DNA of 64,000 nt from Sphaerolaimus hirsutus (taxonomy: Eukaryota > Nematoda > Chromadorea > Monhysterida > Sphaerolaimidae): assembly GCA_964036195.1 (NCBI GenBank), contig OZ038450.1, positions 1,118,701-1,182,700 of the forward strand. Reading direction: 5' to 3'. Positions 1 through 11,008 of the stretch are shown here, one piece after another. Position 1 is the first letter of the stretch. Each line of letters begins with the position of its first letter. The notes under the pieces were generated by a model. That model had not been told where the DNA came from. It made no database searches and saw only the letters and a program-made list of their open reading frames with translations. The translations under genes were made by a program, and so were the position numbers.

Positions 1-1653
1 ACTTTTTGAAATAACCTGAGTACAGAAAACATATTTCGGGAAAATCATTTGGGGAATTAAAAAGTGACCACACTGATATGTATCTGCAAAGGTTCTTCGG
101 TTAATGTTTATATATTTATGTTGGAGATGTTTTTAAAAAACAAAACAGTGTAAGCCGATCGAAATGGCTGCAAAAATTATTGAAGTGGCGATGAGTACTG
201 AGATCCTGAGATGAGTAGTGATAGTAGTGATGATGAAATTAAGCCTGAAACAACTTCAGCAGATGTATCAAGCAGTGCAGACTGGACAGCTACAGCTGGA
301 TCATGGTCATCTTAAAAATTAGGCAACAGCTTGATCTGGTGGGAATGTGTTGAAAACAATACACTGTGGCTAGAGGTCAATATATGTGCAGACATTGTAG
401 AAAACAACACATTTTTGCGCTCCAGAGTCAAGAGTAAAACTGAAAAATACTCACTTTTACATTGTCCAATTAAAAAAGTAATTTTAAACTCTTTAACATA
501 TTCTTGAGTATAATAGTAAAAACATACTCACTTCTGCATTTTCTCAAAAAGTATTGTACTCTTTTTATGCCGAGTAAAACCTAAAAAAAATTTCTTTTCT
601 GTTTTCTGTACTCAGGGATGAGTGAAATTTTTCATTTCTATAAGTTTCAGCTTACTTTGAAAAAGTTCAGTACTTTACACAACTCGTTTGTCATATGAAA
701 AAAAATTGCCAAAGAATAATGGCCGAATGTAAACGCGTTTCTGACATTTTACATGGATGGCTTCAAATTCAAGGAATTCATCTAACAATGTGTCCAAAAG
801 TAAATGAACTCAGTGCAATGGATGAAAAAAAGCAAAGTAGCGGATGACAATCTCCATTTTACGGGATCACAGATAATCAAATGTGAATATGTGCTCCTTC
901 TGGCTGTTTAACCAAAACAACACTGCAGCAAAACCATGCAGGCATAAGATCTTTCATCATTTTAATTTGCGCGGGCGGTTTAGGTAACAGTCAGAGTTTA
1001 ACCGTCGTTAGATTTCTGTACCATATTTCTTGTAATGATAGGATAGCGTAACCTCGTCCGACAGACTCCTTGATTTGGGCTAAAAATCTTTTAAAAATGT
1101 GGGAGAAAACCCTAGAAAAATGCTCTTATATCAGAGGAAATACGGTACTTTTTTGCTGATGCGAGAAAGCGAGATTTTTACACATGTGACGCTTTATTTT
1201 GCGGCATCTATCATCACTCGACAAGGTGGAACTTTTTTGTGAACATTTTTACGCCGTTTACTTCACTGTAAATATCTTCCAGGAATGTTACCGTCAAGTG
1301 CATAAACAACAGTAAGCAAACAACATTTTTTAAACATTTTAATAATATTCTCCTAAAACTCAATAATTCCGAACGATTATCTTTCGAACGAACGAGGAAA
1401 TTTCCGTTGACGTGTACTTAAAGATTAGAATTTTTGTCTGTGGCGTTTTTCAGGCACCTTCAAATGAACGGAATCGAAGCGCGGATGTGTCAATCAAAAA
1501 TGGTTGGCATTCAAGTGTAAAATGGCTTACAACGAAATACGGAAAAAAGTAAATGCTCTTTGCCAACGCACAAACGCTTGTAAACGTGTCATTTCCTTCA
1601 TGACAGTTGGCTTGAAATTGCTTCAACGCAAAAACTGAAGAAAACATCCAATA
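1..1653. other. AT-rich intergenic DNA, no gene seen
   Basis: I see no convincing coding exon, RNA gene or repeat array here. Reading frames are short and broken, and none shows the GC-rich composition of the real exons elsewhere in the window. It may hold the promoter and 5' UTR of the small + strand gene that begins at about 1654. Confidence 0.4.
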
Positions 1654-2774
1654 ATGGAAAAAAGCGAGAACACAAAACTTGCGGTCGCAATCGATCCATC
1701 GCGGCGGCGAGAGCAGCAGCGCGCCAGCGAGTACAAGCTGGCCATGGAGCGGTCAGTTCACTTCACGCCACATCGATTTGATGGTGACTAGTGGCCATCG
1801 GGCAGTCCCGCACCCTGGGGTGGTACCAAGCCCTGTGAAGTGTAAAGTAAAGTGCCAAGTAAGTCAAATGCAAAGTCAAATGTCAATTGTCATGCAAAGT
1901 GTCAAAAGCAAACTAAAGTGTCAATTGTGTATCCAAATGTTATGTTTTTGTATCCAAATCATATTTTTCGACGTAAGATTTGGATACACAAATGACACTT
2001 TACTTTACATTTGACACTTTAGTTAACACTTTATTTTGCATTTGACACTTTACTTTACATTTGACTTTGCATTTAACTTTACATTTGACACTACTTAACA
2101 CTTTATTTTACATTTGACACTTTACTTTACATTTGACACCTTACGTAACACTTTATTTTACATTTGACACTTTACATTTGACTTTGCATTTGAGATTACA
2201 TTTGACACAAATTTCTGACGAAATAATAAACCTCCGCGTCGAATAACCCCCCCCCCTCGAAATTCAAAATTTCCACTGAAAAAATACCCCAGAGGATGTT
2301 TCGAGGAAATACGGTAAATGGTAAATCAAGTGTCCATCGTCAAGCTGGTTCATTTCCTACTTTTAGTCCCACTGCACATCCACCTAATCGGTTCTCAATG
2401 CCACATTAGCCGCCCACCCCAGACTGACGGACACGCTGGGCTCGTGGGTGCCGCCGAGCACCAAACTGAGCAAGCAGGACACGCTGCGGGCGGCGCAGTG
2501 CCGCATCGGCTACCTGGCGGCGGTGCTGCGCGACGACGGGCCGGCGGCGCGTGCCGCCCTGCAGCGTCTGTGCGCCGCGCTGCCGTGGGTGCGTCTGTGC
2601 GCGCTGTGCGGCCTGCACACGTGCGACTGCGACCGCACCTGCGCCCACGCCGTCGACAATGACACTGGTGTTAGGAAGAAGGTCCGTTTTTGGGCTGCCT
2701 GCCTGGAAAGTGAGCGGCGGCTGGGGTTGGGACGAAATGACTTTTCGATACCGATAATCGACTTTATTGTCTGA
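1654..2774 (+). CDS. Divergent bHLH-like transcription factor, two exons
   Basis: Exon 1 is 1654-1751 (starts MEKSENTKLAV, ends in phase 2 at a GTCAGT donor). Exon 2 starts at 2423 after a CCCACCCCAG acceptor, and the phases fit exactly. Exon 1 carries a basic stretch (SRRREQQRASEYK). The junction reads into LTDTLGSWVPP, then STKLSKQDTLRAAQCRIGYL, which matches the loop and helix 2 of class II bHLH proteins of the TCF21/Hand/achaete-scute type (the KLSKxDTLR signature). After the domain comes a Cys/His-rich piece (LCALCGLHTCDCDRTCAH). The reading frame can run to a stop at 2774 (149 aa), but an AAA/GTGAGC donor at 2709 suggests splicing to a further exon not seen here. The basic region lacks the canonical ERxR, so DNA binding may be altered. 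A role as a nuclear DNA-binding dimer is inferred from the family; the subfamily is not resolved. Confidence 0.5.
1826..2215. repeat. Fold-back repeat with TGACACTTTACTTTACATT arms
   Basis: The left arm (AAGTGTAAAGTAAAGTG and relatives) is mirrored on the right by many copies of TTTGACACTTTACTTTACA. The centre is a near-perfect hairpin around TGTATCCAAATCATATTTTT with its inverse ending ATTTGGATACACAAA. The repeat lies in the intron of the bHLH-like gene. The same core hairpin recurs at about 10762-10832. Confidence 0.7.
2228..2320. repeat. Fragment of the CGAAATACCCCC repeat family
   Basis: Runs of the form CTCGAAATTC and ATACCCCAGAGG end in TCGAGGAAATACGGTA. The terminal CGAGGAAATACGGTA is common to at least eight other loci in the window, for example 3382, 24662, 35482 and 40485. 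Confidence 0.6.
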
Positions 2775-2859
2775 AACTTGATAATCGGTATCGATATGAG
2801 CGCTCGATATCGATAACCAATATGAAAAATGGTGGATATCCGATATAGGTACGAAAAAT

Positions 2860-3255
2860 ACCGTATTTCTTCTAATAGAACGGTATACCTCCAATAGAAC
2901 GGCAGGTTTTTGCACATTTTTACACCCACGAAAATAGAACGGCAGCCTCCAATAGAACGGCAGGTAGAAATTACGTTTTAAGAGTGCCAAAACACAAAAA
3001 TATTTGAAAAATTGGTGGCGAGAACATCCAGGGTGTTCCGAACTATGATTCAGGGGTTGTTTTCATATTTGGATTGATGTTCTTAATCTGATATAAAAAT
3101 ATCGCTCATGTTTTACTAAGAATACTATGCTCAAATGAAAATCGTGTGAAAATGTTTGACGAAACAATAGAACGGCAGCCTCCAATAGAACGGCAGGTAA
3201 AAGAATTGACGAAAAAAATACAACGGTGCCGTTCTATTAGAAGAAATACGGCAGT
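2860..3255. repeat. MITE-like element, AATAGAACGGCAG family, copy 1
   Basis: It starts CCGTATTTCTTCTAATAGA and ends with the inverse TCTATTAGAAGAAATACGG. Internal units CCTCCAATAGAACGGCAG repeat two to three times on each side of a unique AT-rich centre. Two further copies are at 23614-24049 and 34453-34732. Confidence 0.75.
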
Positions 3256-3381
3256 CGTTATCTTATTGTTTTAAAATTTCCATATCAATATTCAAAATAG
3301 TCGACATTCGACACGATATTTCGTCCAAACCCTACCGGAAGCTCGTTCCTTAAGCGTGGACAGGCAACAAAAGATAAATAC

Positions 3382-3775
3382 CGTATTTCCTCGAAATACA
3401 CCCAGGTCTTTTAGAGATGTGGAAAAAATAAACCCCCTCGAAATACCCCGTCTGGAATAAGGTACATCATTTATGCAATTTACATGTATTAATTGATGGC
3501 TTGATGCCAATATGCATAGCAGCTACACAAGACTAGGTTTGTAGTCATCTTCGTTGATCATTCAAAAATGAAATGTCAAAAAATATCCGTTCTCTCACGT
3601 TTATTTGTAGAGACAATCTTTCGCCTTTTTATTACCAGTTTTGGGTATGTAAAAGTCCACCATTACTACGATGCGTCTCGAAAATTTGTGCGGAAATAAG
3701 AACCCCCTCGAATAAGCCCCCTTGAAATACCCCCCTGAAAATTTGCACTGTGAAAAAATAATCCCCCTGGCGGCA
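3382..3775. repeat. CGAAATACCCCC family repeats
   Basis: TACCGTATTTCCTCGAAATA at about 3380 is followed by CCCCCTCGAAATACCCCGTC. Further units (CCCCCTCGAATAAGCCCCC) run to 3775. It is probably one element with degenerate iterated termini. No coding sequence was found. Confidence 0.55.
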
Positions 3776-4319
3776 TTTCGAGTTGTATTCAAAGTGAAAA
3801 GTCTAGCTACCAAGGGCTACAAAGAACTTGTCACCTGTCCACCTGTCACTGCACTTATTCACTTCCTTTACGCGTTTTGCTGCAAACTACTCTTGACGCT
3901 AATTTATTCTACTTGCAGCGCTTGTACGATAGGACGATTCCATACTGTTAGATGATATAAAGTCAACAAATTTTTACTTGGAATGTAATTTGTCCCGCTT
4001 CTTCAAAATTTACGGGTGCAGAATCGATCTTTATTACTCAGTCATGATTTCAGTCGAATTCACTAACATAAATTTGGGTAACATGCGCTATTTTTGACAG
4101 ACAATTGAGGCATCTAGTTCCATATGTCGGTATCTCCATCATTTTAAGTTTTTCCAAAATTGCATTTGAAAATTCAAAGTTGGCCCGAGCGGGCAACTTT
4201 AAAGTGACAAGTCTTGCCCAAGACTTTTTGAAAAGCTTATGGAATTGTCTACATTTTCCATATTTTAAACCCTGCGGCCGGCGTATATAGCTAGAGTTAT
4301 GATGATTTGATTGATAGCA

Positions 4320-4800
4320 GGTCAGCAGATTCAGTGGAGATACCCTGTTTCGAGTGATTTTTTTCAAAAAAATCACTCGAAACAGGGTATCTCCACTAAG
4401 TCCATGGGATCAACAGGCCCGGTTGTGCTGCCGTTCTGCTGGCCCATGGCCCCACTTGAGAGCAAATTTCTTACCCAGAGCAGTGGAGATACCCTGTTTC
4501 GGACAAAGATTTTTTGGAGATACCCTGTTTCCGACAAAGATTTTTTTGGAGATACCCTGTTTCGGATGATTTTTTTCAAAAACTGGTTTGGAATTCTATA
4601 CCGTAATTCGGATGATTTTTTCTGTTTTGTATGGGAATTTGGACTGTTTGCGTCAAATCTATACCGTAATTCGGATGATTTTTTCTGTTGGTGGAGATAC
4701 CCTGTTTCGAATGAAATTTTTGGTGGCTCTTTTTGGAGATACCCTGTTTCGAGTAAATTTTTTCCAATTTGAGGGTGGAGATACCCTGTTTCGGATGATT
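4320..4800. repeat. GGAGATACCCTGTTTCG interspersed tandem array with perfect palindrome
   Basis: The 17-mer GGAGATACCCTGTTTCG is present eight times in direct or inverted form. Copies at 4335-4397 form an uninterrupted palindrome of about 60 bp whose centre is TTTTTTTCAAAAAAA. Later copies are followed by GATGATTTTTTT and alternate with a related unit, TATACCGTAATTCGGATGAT. No protein-like frame is credible across the array. Confidence 0.8.
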
Positions 4801-5134
4801 TTTTTGTTTTTTCTAAAAATCGGCATATATATATATCTCGGGAACGGTATAAGATATTGAAAAAATTCTTTTGCTATCATGAAGAAATAAGTGCACTTAT
4901 CACAGATCCGCACTTAACTCATTTTTTTACACTTTGGTCTTTACCGACATTCGGAACTAGATGCCTCAATTGTTTTCCAACTAAAAACTAGGATTTACAT
5001 GCACCCGATCCAAATCGAATGCACACGGTGAAATGCGTACTTAACTTGAAATCATGCTTTTTCAGAAATGCAAGACAGCTAATAGTACCAGAGGCGCAAA
5101 GAGGCCGGCCAGGGAGCACTGCCATTCACAGAAC

Positions 5135-5262
5135 CTGTAAAATGTCATGCAAAGCATCTAAAGTCATGCAAATATAATGCTCTGCAAAAGAGCAAACGTA
5201 CGTTTTACACGACTTTACACACTGCATCACATTTGACATTAAACAGGGTATGAGAGTGGCAC
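5135..5262. repeat. Fold-back repeat, TGTAAAATGTCATGCAAAG family
   Basis: It begins CCTGTAAAATGTCATGCAAAG and ends CACATTTGACATTAAACAGG, the inverse of the start. It is one of more than ten copies in the window; others lie at 9614, 28433, 32995, 37398, 41015, 46955, 55595, 61595 and 63415. Confidence 0.7.
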
Positions 5263-5677
5263 CATTGTGCCTACACACACTAGTTTTCACCGTGACTTCG
5301 TGTGAAAACTGAAATTTTTTCAAAAGCATTTTAATGAACACCGTTGAATGGTTTAATTTTATTTAAATTAGAATTTAAATTAATGAAAGTTAAAATTTTG
5401 TAACTAAAACACATCTAGCATACAAAAAGAGTAGGCTGAATGTCGCCATGTGGCCATTTCAGTGAAAACTAGTGTATGTAGGGTATGTAAGTCAATGAGG
5501 ACCCACTAGTTGAACATTCCAGAAGAGATTTAACGACTTTTATAAATGATTCTAATTACTTATAGAAATAAGTTATTTGCATTTAGACTTCAAATAGTTG
5601 TTGATTTTTACGTATACGATTGTTCAACATATCCAGTGTCGTAAATTGTAAAAGAAAATGTGAACCTTTTCTCGACT

Positions 5678-5683
5678 TTTATT
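5678..5683 (-). promoter_or_regulatory. Candidate polyadenylation signal of XBP1
   Basis: AATAAA on the minus strand, about 250 nt downstream of the XBP1 stop codon at 5934-5936. It is the nearest good hexamer I found in the 3' flank; its use is inferred from position only. Confidence 0.35.
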
Positions 5684-5933
5684 TGTCCACATGAAGATGT
5701 ATGAAACGGGCGACGATCAAAACGAATAAAATGAAGCGAAACAACTGCAGCAGTGATAAAAATTCTGTTATGCCAAATTTCCCACATGAACACTAACCGC
5801 TGGCATGCTCAAAATAAAAAGAACATTTTTGAATGGTATAGATAAGAACTGATCACAGAATAATTTGCCAATCTGCCATCTTGTATAAAATGACAAAGAG
5901 CAAAACGACACCAAACACTCACACAAAAAAAGC

Positions 5934-8900
5934 TCAAGCCATGCCATCAAACAGGTCGGTAAAATTTTCCGCCCAATCAAACTCAGCCAAGGTATTACGC
6001 GCGAGAAAATCGTCACCAAAATCGACCAAACACTCTGAATTCTTTTTGTCATCGATGAAACTTTCACTGATCAAATCCAAATCGAGCAGCGGCGGGTCGC
6101 CGGCGGCCGGGAGGGGGCTGCCGCGCGGCACGGACCTGCCGCCGGGACTGCCCAGCGGCGCCGCCAGCGACACGTACGTGCCGCTGCAGTTGGCCGCGTC
6201 CGCGCTCGGCTCATCCTCGTCCGACGTGACGTTGAGCGGCGAGAACGGCTCCGCTGTATCCGGCTGGCTGGCTTCGGGGATTGGCATTGGCAGCTGCTGC
6301 AGTTGCCGCGAGTCGTCGATGGTCACGCTGTCGCCGGGGGACAAGTAGTCGAGAAAAGCGTCGCCCGAGCCGCCGCACTGGCTCAGTGGGCGAGCGCGCG
6401 GGCCGCCTTCTGGACGACTTGCAGCGGCGGCCGGTCGGGCGGCAACTTGTCGCTCAGACGGCGCGACAGCAGAGACACCAGCCGCTGCTGTTCCGTCTCC
6501 GGCATGCGCTCCTCCAGCGCCGTCAGCGAGCTGCGAGAGGGAAGTATTTTGATACAAAGTAGTGCACTACAGGTTGGACAAGGTTCAAACGGGATTGACT
6601 TTTCGGTATCGGGATCGACTTTTTTAGATTTTGGGGGTCGGGACTGCGTTTGAACTCTAGCTTGGACTACACATTCTGTCTATTATATGCGCACCCACCC
6701 AAAAAAAAGTTTTAGTGGATTTTTAGCCGTTTATGCAATATGTATGCTGTCCTAACTTATTATAACTTTCAAGTAAAACACAGTGAAATTTCCCGCTGCG
6801 AAAAAAACGTGAAATTTCCGGCTGCGAAATAACGTAACTTAAATTTTCAGTATGTGGTGCACCCCAGACAGGTTTGCACTTGACTGCACTTGCAGAAATG
6901 CGTCCAAAGAACGTTCGAATGCTAAACTGAATTTACCTGCCTAGCGCCTAGCGCCAAATTTACGGTCACATACACAGTGCGCAGTTTCATTCTCGTAACC
7001 GTGCCGGGCATGTCACGTTATGATTAAATGACTCTAAACTAGGGTTGGCCGACGTTTTTTTAAACGTTTTATTTAAAAAACGTTGTGTTTTTTTAAAAAC
7101 ACGAGGTCCGAAACGTTTTATTTTTAAACATCGGGCGAAATTTTTAGTACTAAGCACTAGGTATTTTGCAAAATTTTTGCGTGCAAGCGCACAATTTTAC
7201 ACACAAATGTTGCTTTCATTGGTTTTGTAGCATTTTTAGTATCAAAGCATCGAATTCTATGTGCTACCATGGGTAAATAAGCCGTCATATGTTGCTGTAG
7301 CATATAATATTCAGGTAATGTGCTTCCATGCACCTCCAGTGTGTAACATCACTCCCAAAGTAACAACCTCCTTTTATAACCTTGATTGATCACTATTCCG
7401 TGCCAAACTTCACTTGAAGTCACGAACATTCGACTATAAGGCGATATATGAACATGTCGACAAAAAATGGACATTTTTGACACAAATCACCACTTATAAT
7501 GCTATCCCATGGCTCCACAGCCATTATATAGTCATGTATAACATCACAGAGTATTGTCACTTGTCTGACATACCTATATATGTTGACCCAGGAACATATA
7601 TGGGAGCTTTAAAAAAAATGTTTTTAATAATTAAAAAACGTTGTTTTTTTAAAAAACAGCGTAAAAAACGTTTTTTTTTCAACTCTACACTATACACAAA
7701 GTTTTCAACCGCAAACGGAATTGAAATGAGATGCCAGTCAACTGCAGTTGACGGAGATAGAAATAAGTCATTCCGGTCAACCCAAATGCCTTAAAAGAGA
7801 ATTTACAAGTTGTCAAATTTTCAGTTGAAAACTAGTGCGCACAGGCACAAACCCTGGCCAAAACACACCTGGGGCTCAATCCCTCCAGCCTGTGCAAAAC
7901 ACTGGTCAAACTGAGCGGTGCCTGCCAAGAGCTCGTCCAATATCCTCTGCAGTTCGTGGTCTTGCTCGAACGGGCCACACTGAGCAGTAGGGCGCACAGG
8001 GTCGCAACCAGCGGTAGGGCGCCCGGGGCCTGCTCCCTCTGCTGGGGAACACTAATGAGTGCTGCTGACTCAAAGGCGGTAGGGCGCACGCCACTGCTGC
8101 TGCTCATTTGTGCCGATTCCTGGGGGGGGTAATTCGATTGCATTGAGGTTTTGTGCAGGGCGAAAGCAACGTGTATAGGTTAGATTTATTTATGTATGCT
8201 GATTGAATTGATTTTAAATTTTCAGGATTCTGTCAGCTAGAGGATTCTTTCGGATCCAGTCAATTCAATTATAATAGGCTTCGAATTTTTCAGTTCGTAA
8301 ATAAAAGAATGTTTCCCGTCTAACATGCATAAATAAAATAAAGAATAAATTTTGGAAGTGACAAGAAAACAAGTAGCAATTCCGTAATTGGACAAGCAAA
8401 CCTTTTATTTCTATTTCTTTCCCATTTTTCTTTCACTTGATTTTTTACTTCCCATTTCACTTCTCACTAATCAAATGCTTTTTGACTACTCCACTAGCTG
8501 AATCGGCCCCAAATACATCATATATGCTATCAAAACCAAACCGATCATTCCAAAGGTTCAATACAATACAAAGAAATCCATGAAATGGAAGAAACGACCC
8601 CCTGCCCAACCTGCTGCTTGGCCTTCCTCAACTGTTCCAATTCTGCTCTCAACCTCCTGTTCTCATCCTCGAGCGTGTGATTGTGCTGGCGCAACTGCAC
8701 ATTCTGCCCGTCCAAGGTGCTGTTCTGCCGCTCCAGCTGCGCCAACGACCGCTCCATGTCCACCATGAGCAACTTCTTGCGGTCGCGCGCCGTTTGAGCG
8801 GCCATGCGGTTCTTCAATTTTCTGTGGAGGTGTGGAGGTGATTTGTGGGTGTTTGTAGGTGATAGGGAGTGTTGTAGAATGGCGCTACGCAAGATCATAT

Positions 8901-10147
8901 TTTGAGATGTGTGTCACAAGGTTTTTGGTTCCGCAGTTGCGATGACAATATTCCCAAAAATTTAGTTTTTGGAACAAAAGTTTTCCATCTTTTTTAACCT
9001 CGACCACAATATCAAGCACCTCAAAGATCGATTTCCTGATCCCGAGAAATGGATAAAATTGAACGAAATTTTTGGGGTGGGGGTTCTAATATAGGTTTTT
9101 CCCAGGTCAAATAGGATAAAAACGTGTGTAAAAACCTTAAGAATAGGTCTACAACAACTTCATGGGGGCGGGGGTGGGGGGGGGGGGGGGTCAAGCGCGT
9201 AATTTAGCTAAAACATTAGCCTCAGAATAGATGAGAGGGTCTGGGATAGATAGCTGGTCGATTTCCGGGGTAACCCCCCGCCCCAACCACTCACATAATT
9301 CCCAATGCCAACACAACCACCCAACCCCCAACCGGCCAACCTCCTATAGAGCTTCTCCTCCGAAGTGAGATGCGTGAGTCTCTCTCGTTTCCTGGCGGGC
9401 GCGTCGAACTGGTCGGAGTGCCACGCGTCCATGAGCATGCCCGGGCGCATCGAACTGGCGCCGGAGAGACTCGACCCGCACGAGGACACGTTCGACGGGG
9501 CCGGGCTTACCGGGGCTGCTGGCGCTGATTGTTGGGTGTGAGCTCGCTTGCCCAGGGTCACCTGGGTGGGGGTGTTGCAAGGATTGAAAGTTGCATTCTG
9601 CAAGTTGCACTCCCCGACCCTGCAAAATGCCCTGTAAAATATCAAATTTCATGCAATGCGTCTCAAGTCACGGAAAATGCCCTGGAGAATGTCAAATGTC
9701 ATGCATGTCTAAAGTTAAATTCCCTGCAAAATGGCAAACTCGTTTGACATTTTACGATGCATTTTACAAGGCTTTGGATGAAATTTGACATTTTAAATGG
9801 TCTGAGAGTAGCTCTTGATTAATTATGATTTAACATTCCTGGTTACTAATATTAGTACCGCAAGCACCCCGAAAATAACTATTGAACCGACCGCAAACCA
9901 TTTCACGGTTTCAAACCAAACCTTTAGCACGAAATCCCCAAACTTCTCGGATAGACGCCCAAAAAGCCTCACAGACCTGGGCAACCGCAGGAAATTTGGC
10001 GCCGGCGCCGAGCCCCTGCGGCTGTCTGATGGTGTAGAAGCCGGGCGCGTGCTGCTTGGGCGGCCTGGACAGCACCACGATGGTCCTGGTGCCCGGCGCC
10101 AGCTGGATGGCCCCCGGCGCGCACCGCGCCTTCCCGGCTTGCGGCAT
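5934..10147 (-). CDS. Xbp1: X-box binding protein 1 (XBP1), bZIP effector of the unfolded protein response
   Basis: Exons in transcript order: 10147-9977, 9561-9341, 8821-8611, 8119-7869 and 6530-5934, all with AG acceptors, GT donors and matching phases. After removal of the 23-nt IRE1 intron (8042-8064) the spliced protein is 475 aa; without removal the frame stops at 6383-6385, giving 333 aa. Exon 2 ends PARKRERLTHLTSEEKLYR, the diagnostic XBP1 lead-in to the bZIP. Exon 3 holds the basic region (NRMAAQTARDRKK, residues 135-147) and a leucine zipper to about residue 196. The unspliced frame has a hydrophobic patch (ALPLVATLCALLLSVA) like the membrane-targeting HR2 of XBP1u. The spliced frame gains an acidic C-terminal region ending AENFTDLFDGMA. 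XBP1s is known as a nuclear activator of ER-quality-control genes. Length is close to insect XBP1. The start is the first ATG in the GC-rich first exon. Confidence 0.93.
6383..6530 (-). CDS. XBP1 unspliced-isoform tail, alternative frame of exon 5
   Basis: If the 23-nt intron is retained, exon 4 joins this exon in phase 2. The frame reads SSLTALEERMPETEQQRLVS and continues through LPPDRPPLQVVQKAARALAH to a stop at 6383-6385. The XBP1s frame reads the same bases as a low-complexity Ala/Gly/Pro stretch. Translated overlap is about 48 codons in two frames. The unspliced frame looks more protein-like (charged, helical) than the spliced one, suggesting selection on XBP1u here. Confidence 0.65.
7040..7690. 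repeat. Fold-back element with AAAAACG ends
   Basis: It begins AGGGTTGGCCGACGTTTTTT with internal TTTAAAAAACGTTG blocks, and ends AAAAACGTTTTTTTTTCAAC with the inverse blocks TTAAAAAACGTTG. The middle is AT-rich and shows no gene. It lies between XBP1 exons 4 and 5. Confidence 0.55.
8042..8064 (-). other. 23-nt non-canonical XBP1 intron excised by IRE1
   Basis: On the minus strand two hairpins carry the IRE1 loop consensus CNG/CNGN. The first has stem GAGT/ACTC around loop CAGCAGC (8061-8067). The second has a six-pair stem GTTCCC/GGGAGC, one pair being G-U, around loop CAGCAGA (8038-8044). Cutting after the third loop base of each removes exactly 23 nt. This shifts the frame from the short hydrophobic tail to the long acidic tail. 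Hairpin geometry and position just after the zipper exon match known metazoan XBP1 mRNAs. Confidence 0.93.
9614..9815. repeat. Fold-back repeat, TGTAAAATG family
   Basis: It starts ACCCTGCAAAATGCCCTGT and ends GACATTTTAAATGGTCTGAG, an imperfect inverse. Internal GTCATGCA and GGCAAACTCG motifs match the other family members. It is located in XBP1 intron 1. Confidence 0.6.
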
Positions 10148-10470
10148 GGCTCTTTGATCTGGGCCTTTTTTGGGCACTTTGAGAACGACTTCCGGTATGT
10201 TGTCCGGCGATTAGTAGCTTTCAGTTCATCTCGGACGCGTCGCTTGTGTTTTAGCTCGGGAATTCAATGGAAATAGACTGTAGAACATGGCGGCCGGGCG
10301 GTCGGCTACTTTAGAAACGCTGTAAAGCGGATACACGTGGAAGAACAAAGGCGTGTGCGACGCCGATTGGCGGCACGGCGCTGCGCCCGGCGCTCATTGG
10401 CCAGCCCGCCGGCAGTGCGCACGTTGCGTCAGCCGACACGCTCTGGCGAGTTGGCACGGTGCCAGGGAAA
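10148..10470 (-). promoter_or_regulatory. GC-rich promoter region of XBP1
   Basis: CpG-rich sequence directly upstream of the XBP1 start codon. On the minus strand there are two CCAAT boxes (10366-10370 and 10396-10400) and a CACGTG core (10334-10339). An ACGT core downstream of CCAAT recalls the ER-stress element, but the spacing (25 nt) is not the canonical 9. XBP1 induction by ATF6 through such elements is known in animals; here it is an inference. Confidence 0.5.
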
Positions 10471-10587
10471 GAATCGATTTGAACTATACGCGCCCTTGAT
10501 GAGTTGGAACCTGGATGGGCGGCTGTAAATATCTAACATTGGATGACGAAACAAATTTTGACGCTGATGCAATACACAACGCATAAG

Positions 10588-11008
10588 CAGGGGCCAGTTC
10601 CGCAAGTGGAAAAGTTAAGAGTTAAAAGTTAAGAGTTGAGTAAAATGACAAATGGCAAGTTAAGAGTAAAGTTAAATGATTAAGAGACAAGAGTAAATTT
10701 AAGAGTAAAGTTAAATGACAAATGATTAGTTAAGAGATAAAAGTAAAGTTAAGAGTCAAGCAATATGTTTTTGTATCCAAATCTTATTTTTCGACATAAG
10801 ATTTGGATACGCAAAAATAAGATTTGGATACACTTGCTCGACTCTTAACTTTACTCTTATCTCTTAACTAATCATTTGTCATTTAACTTTACTCTTGTCT
10901 CTTAACTCATCATTTATCATTTAACTTTACTCTTAACTTGCCATTTGTCATTTTACTCAACTCTTATGTTTTAACTCTTAACTTGTCCACTTGCGGAACC
11001 AGCACCTG
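10588..11008. repeat. Fold-back repeat, CAGTTCCGCAAGTGG family
   Basis: Left end GGGGCCAGTTCCGCAAGTGG is followed by iterated AAGTTAAGAGTTAAAAG units. The right end carries the inverse (TCTTAACTTT units) and closes CCACTTGCGGAACCAGCACC. At the centre is a hairpin TTTGTATCCAAATCTTATTT / AGATTTGGATAC, also found in the 1826-2215 element. Confidence 0.8.

Noticed and set aside
4311-4772. Open frame rich in WRYPVS and DDFFC repeats
   Set aside because: A direct product of the GGAGATACCCTGTTTCG array. The frame is open because the repeat unit lacks stops.
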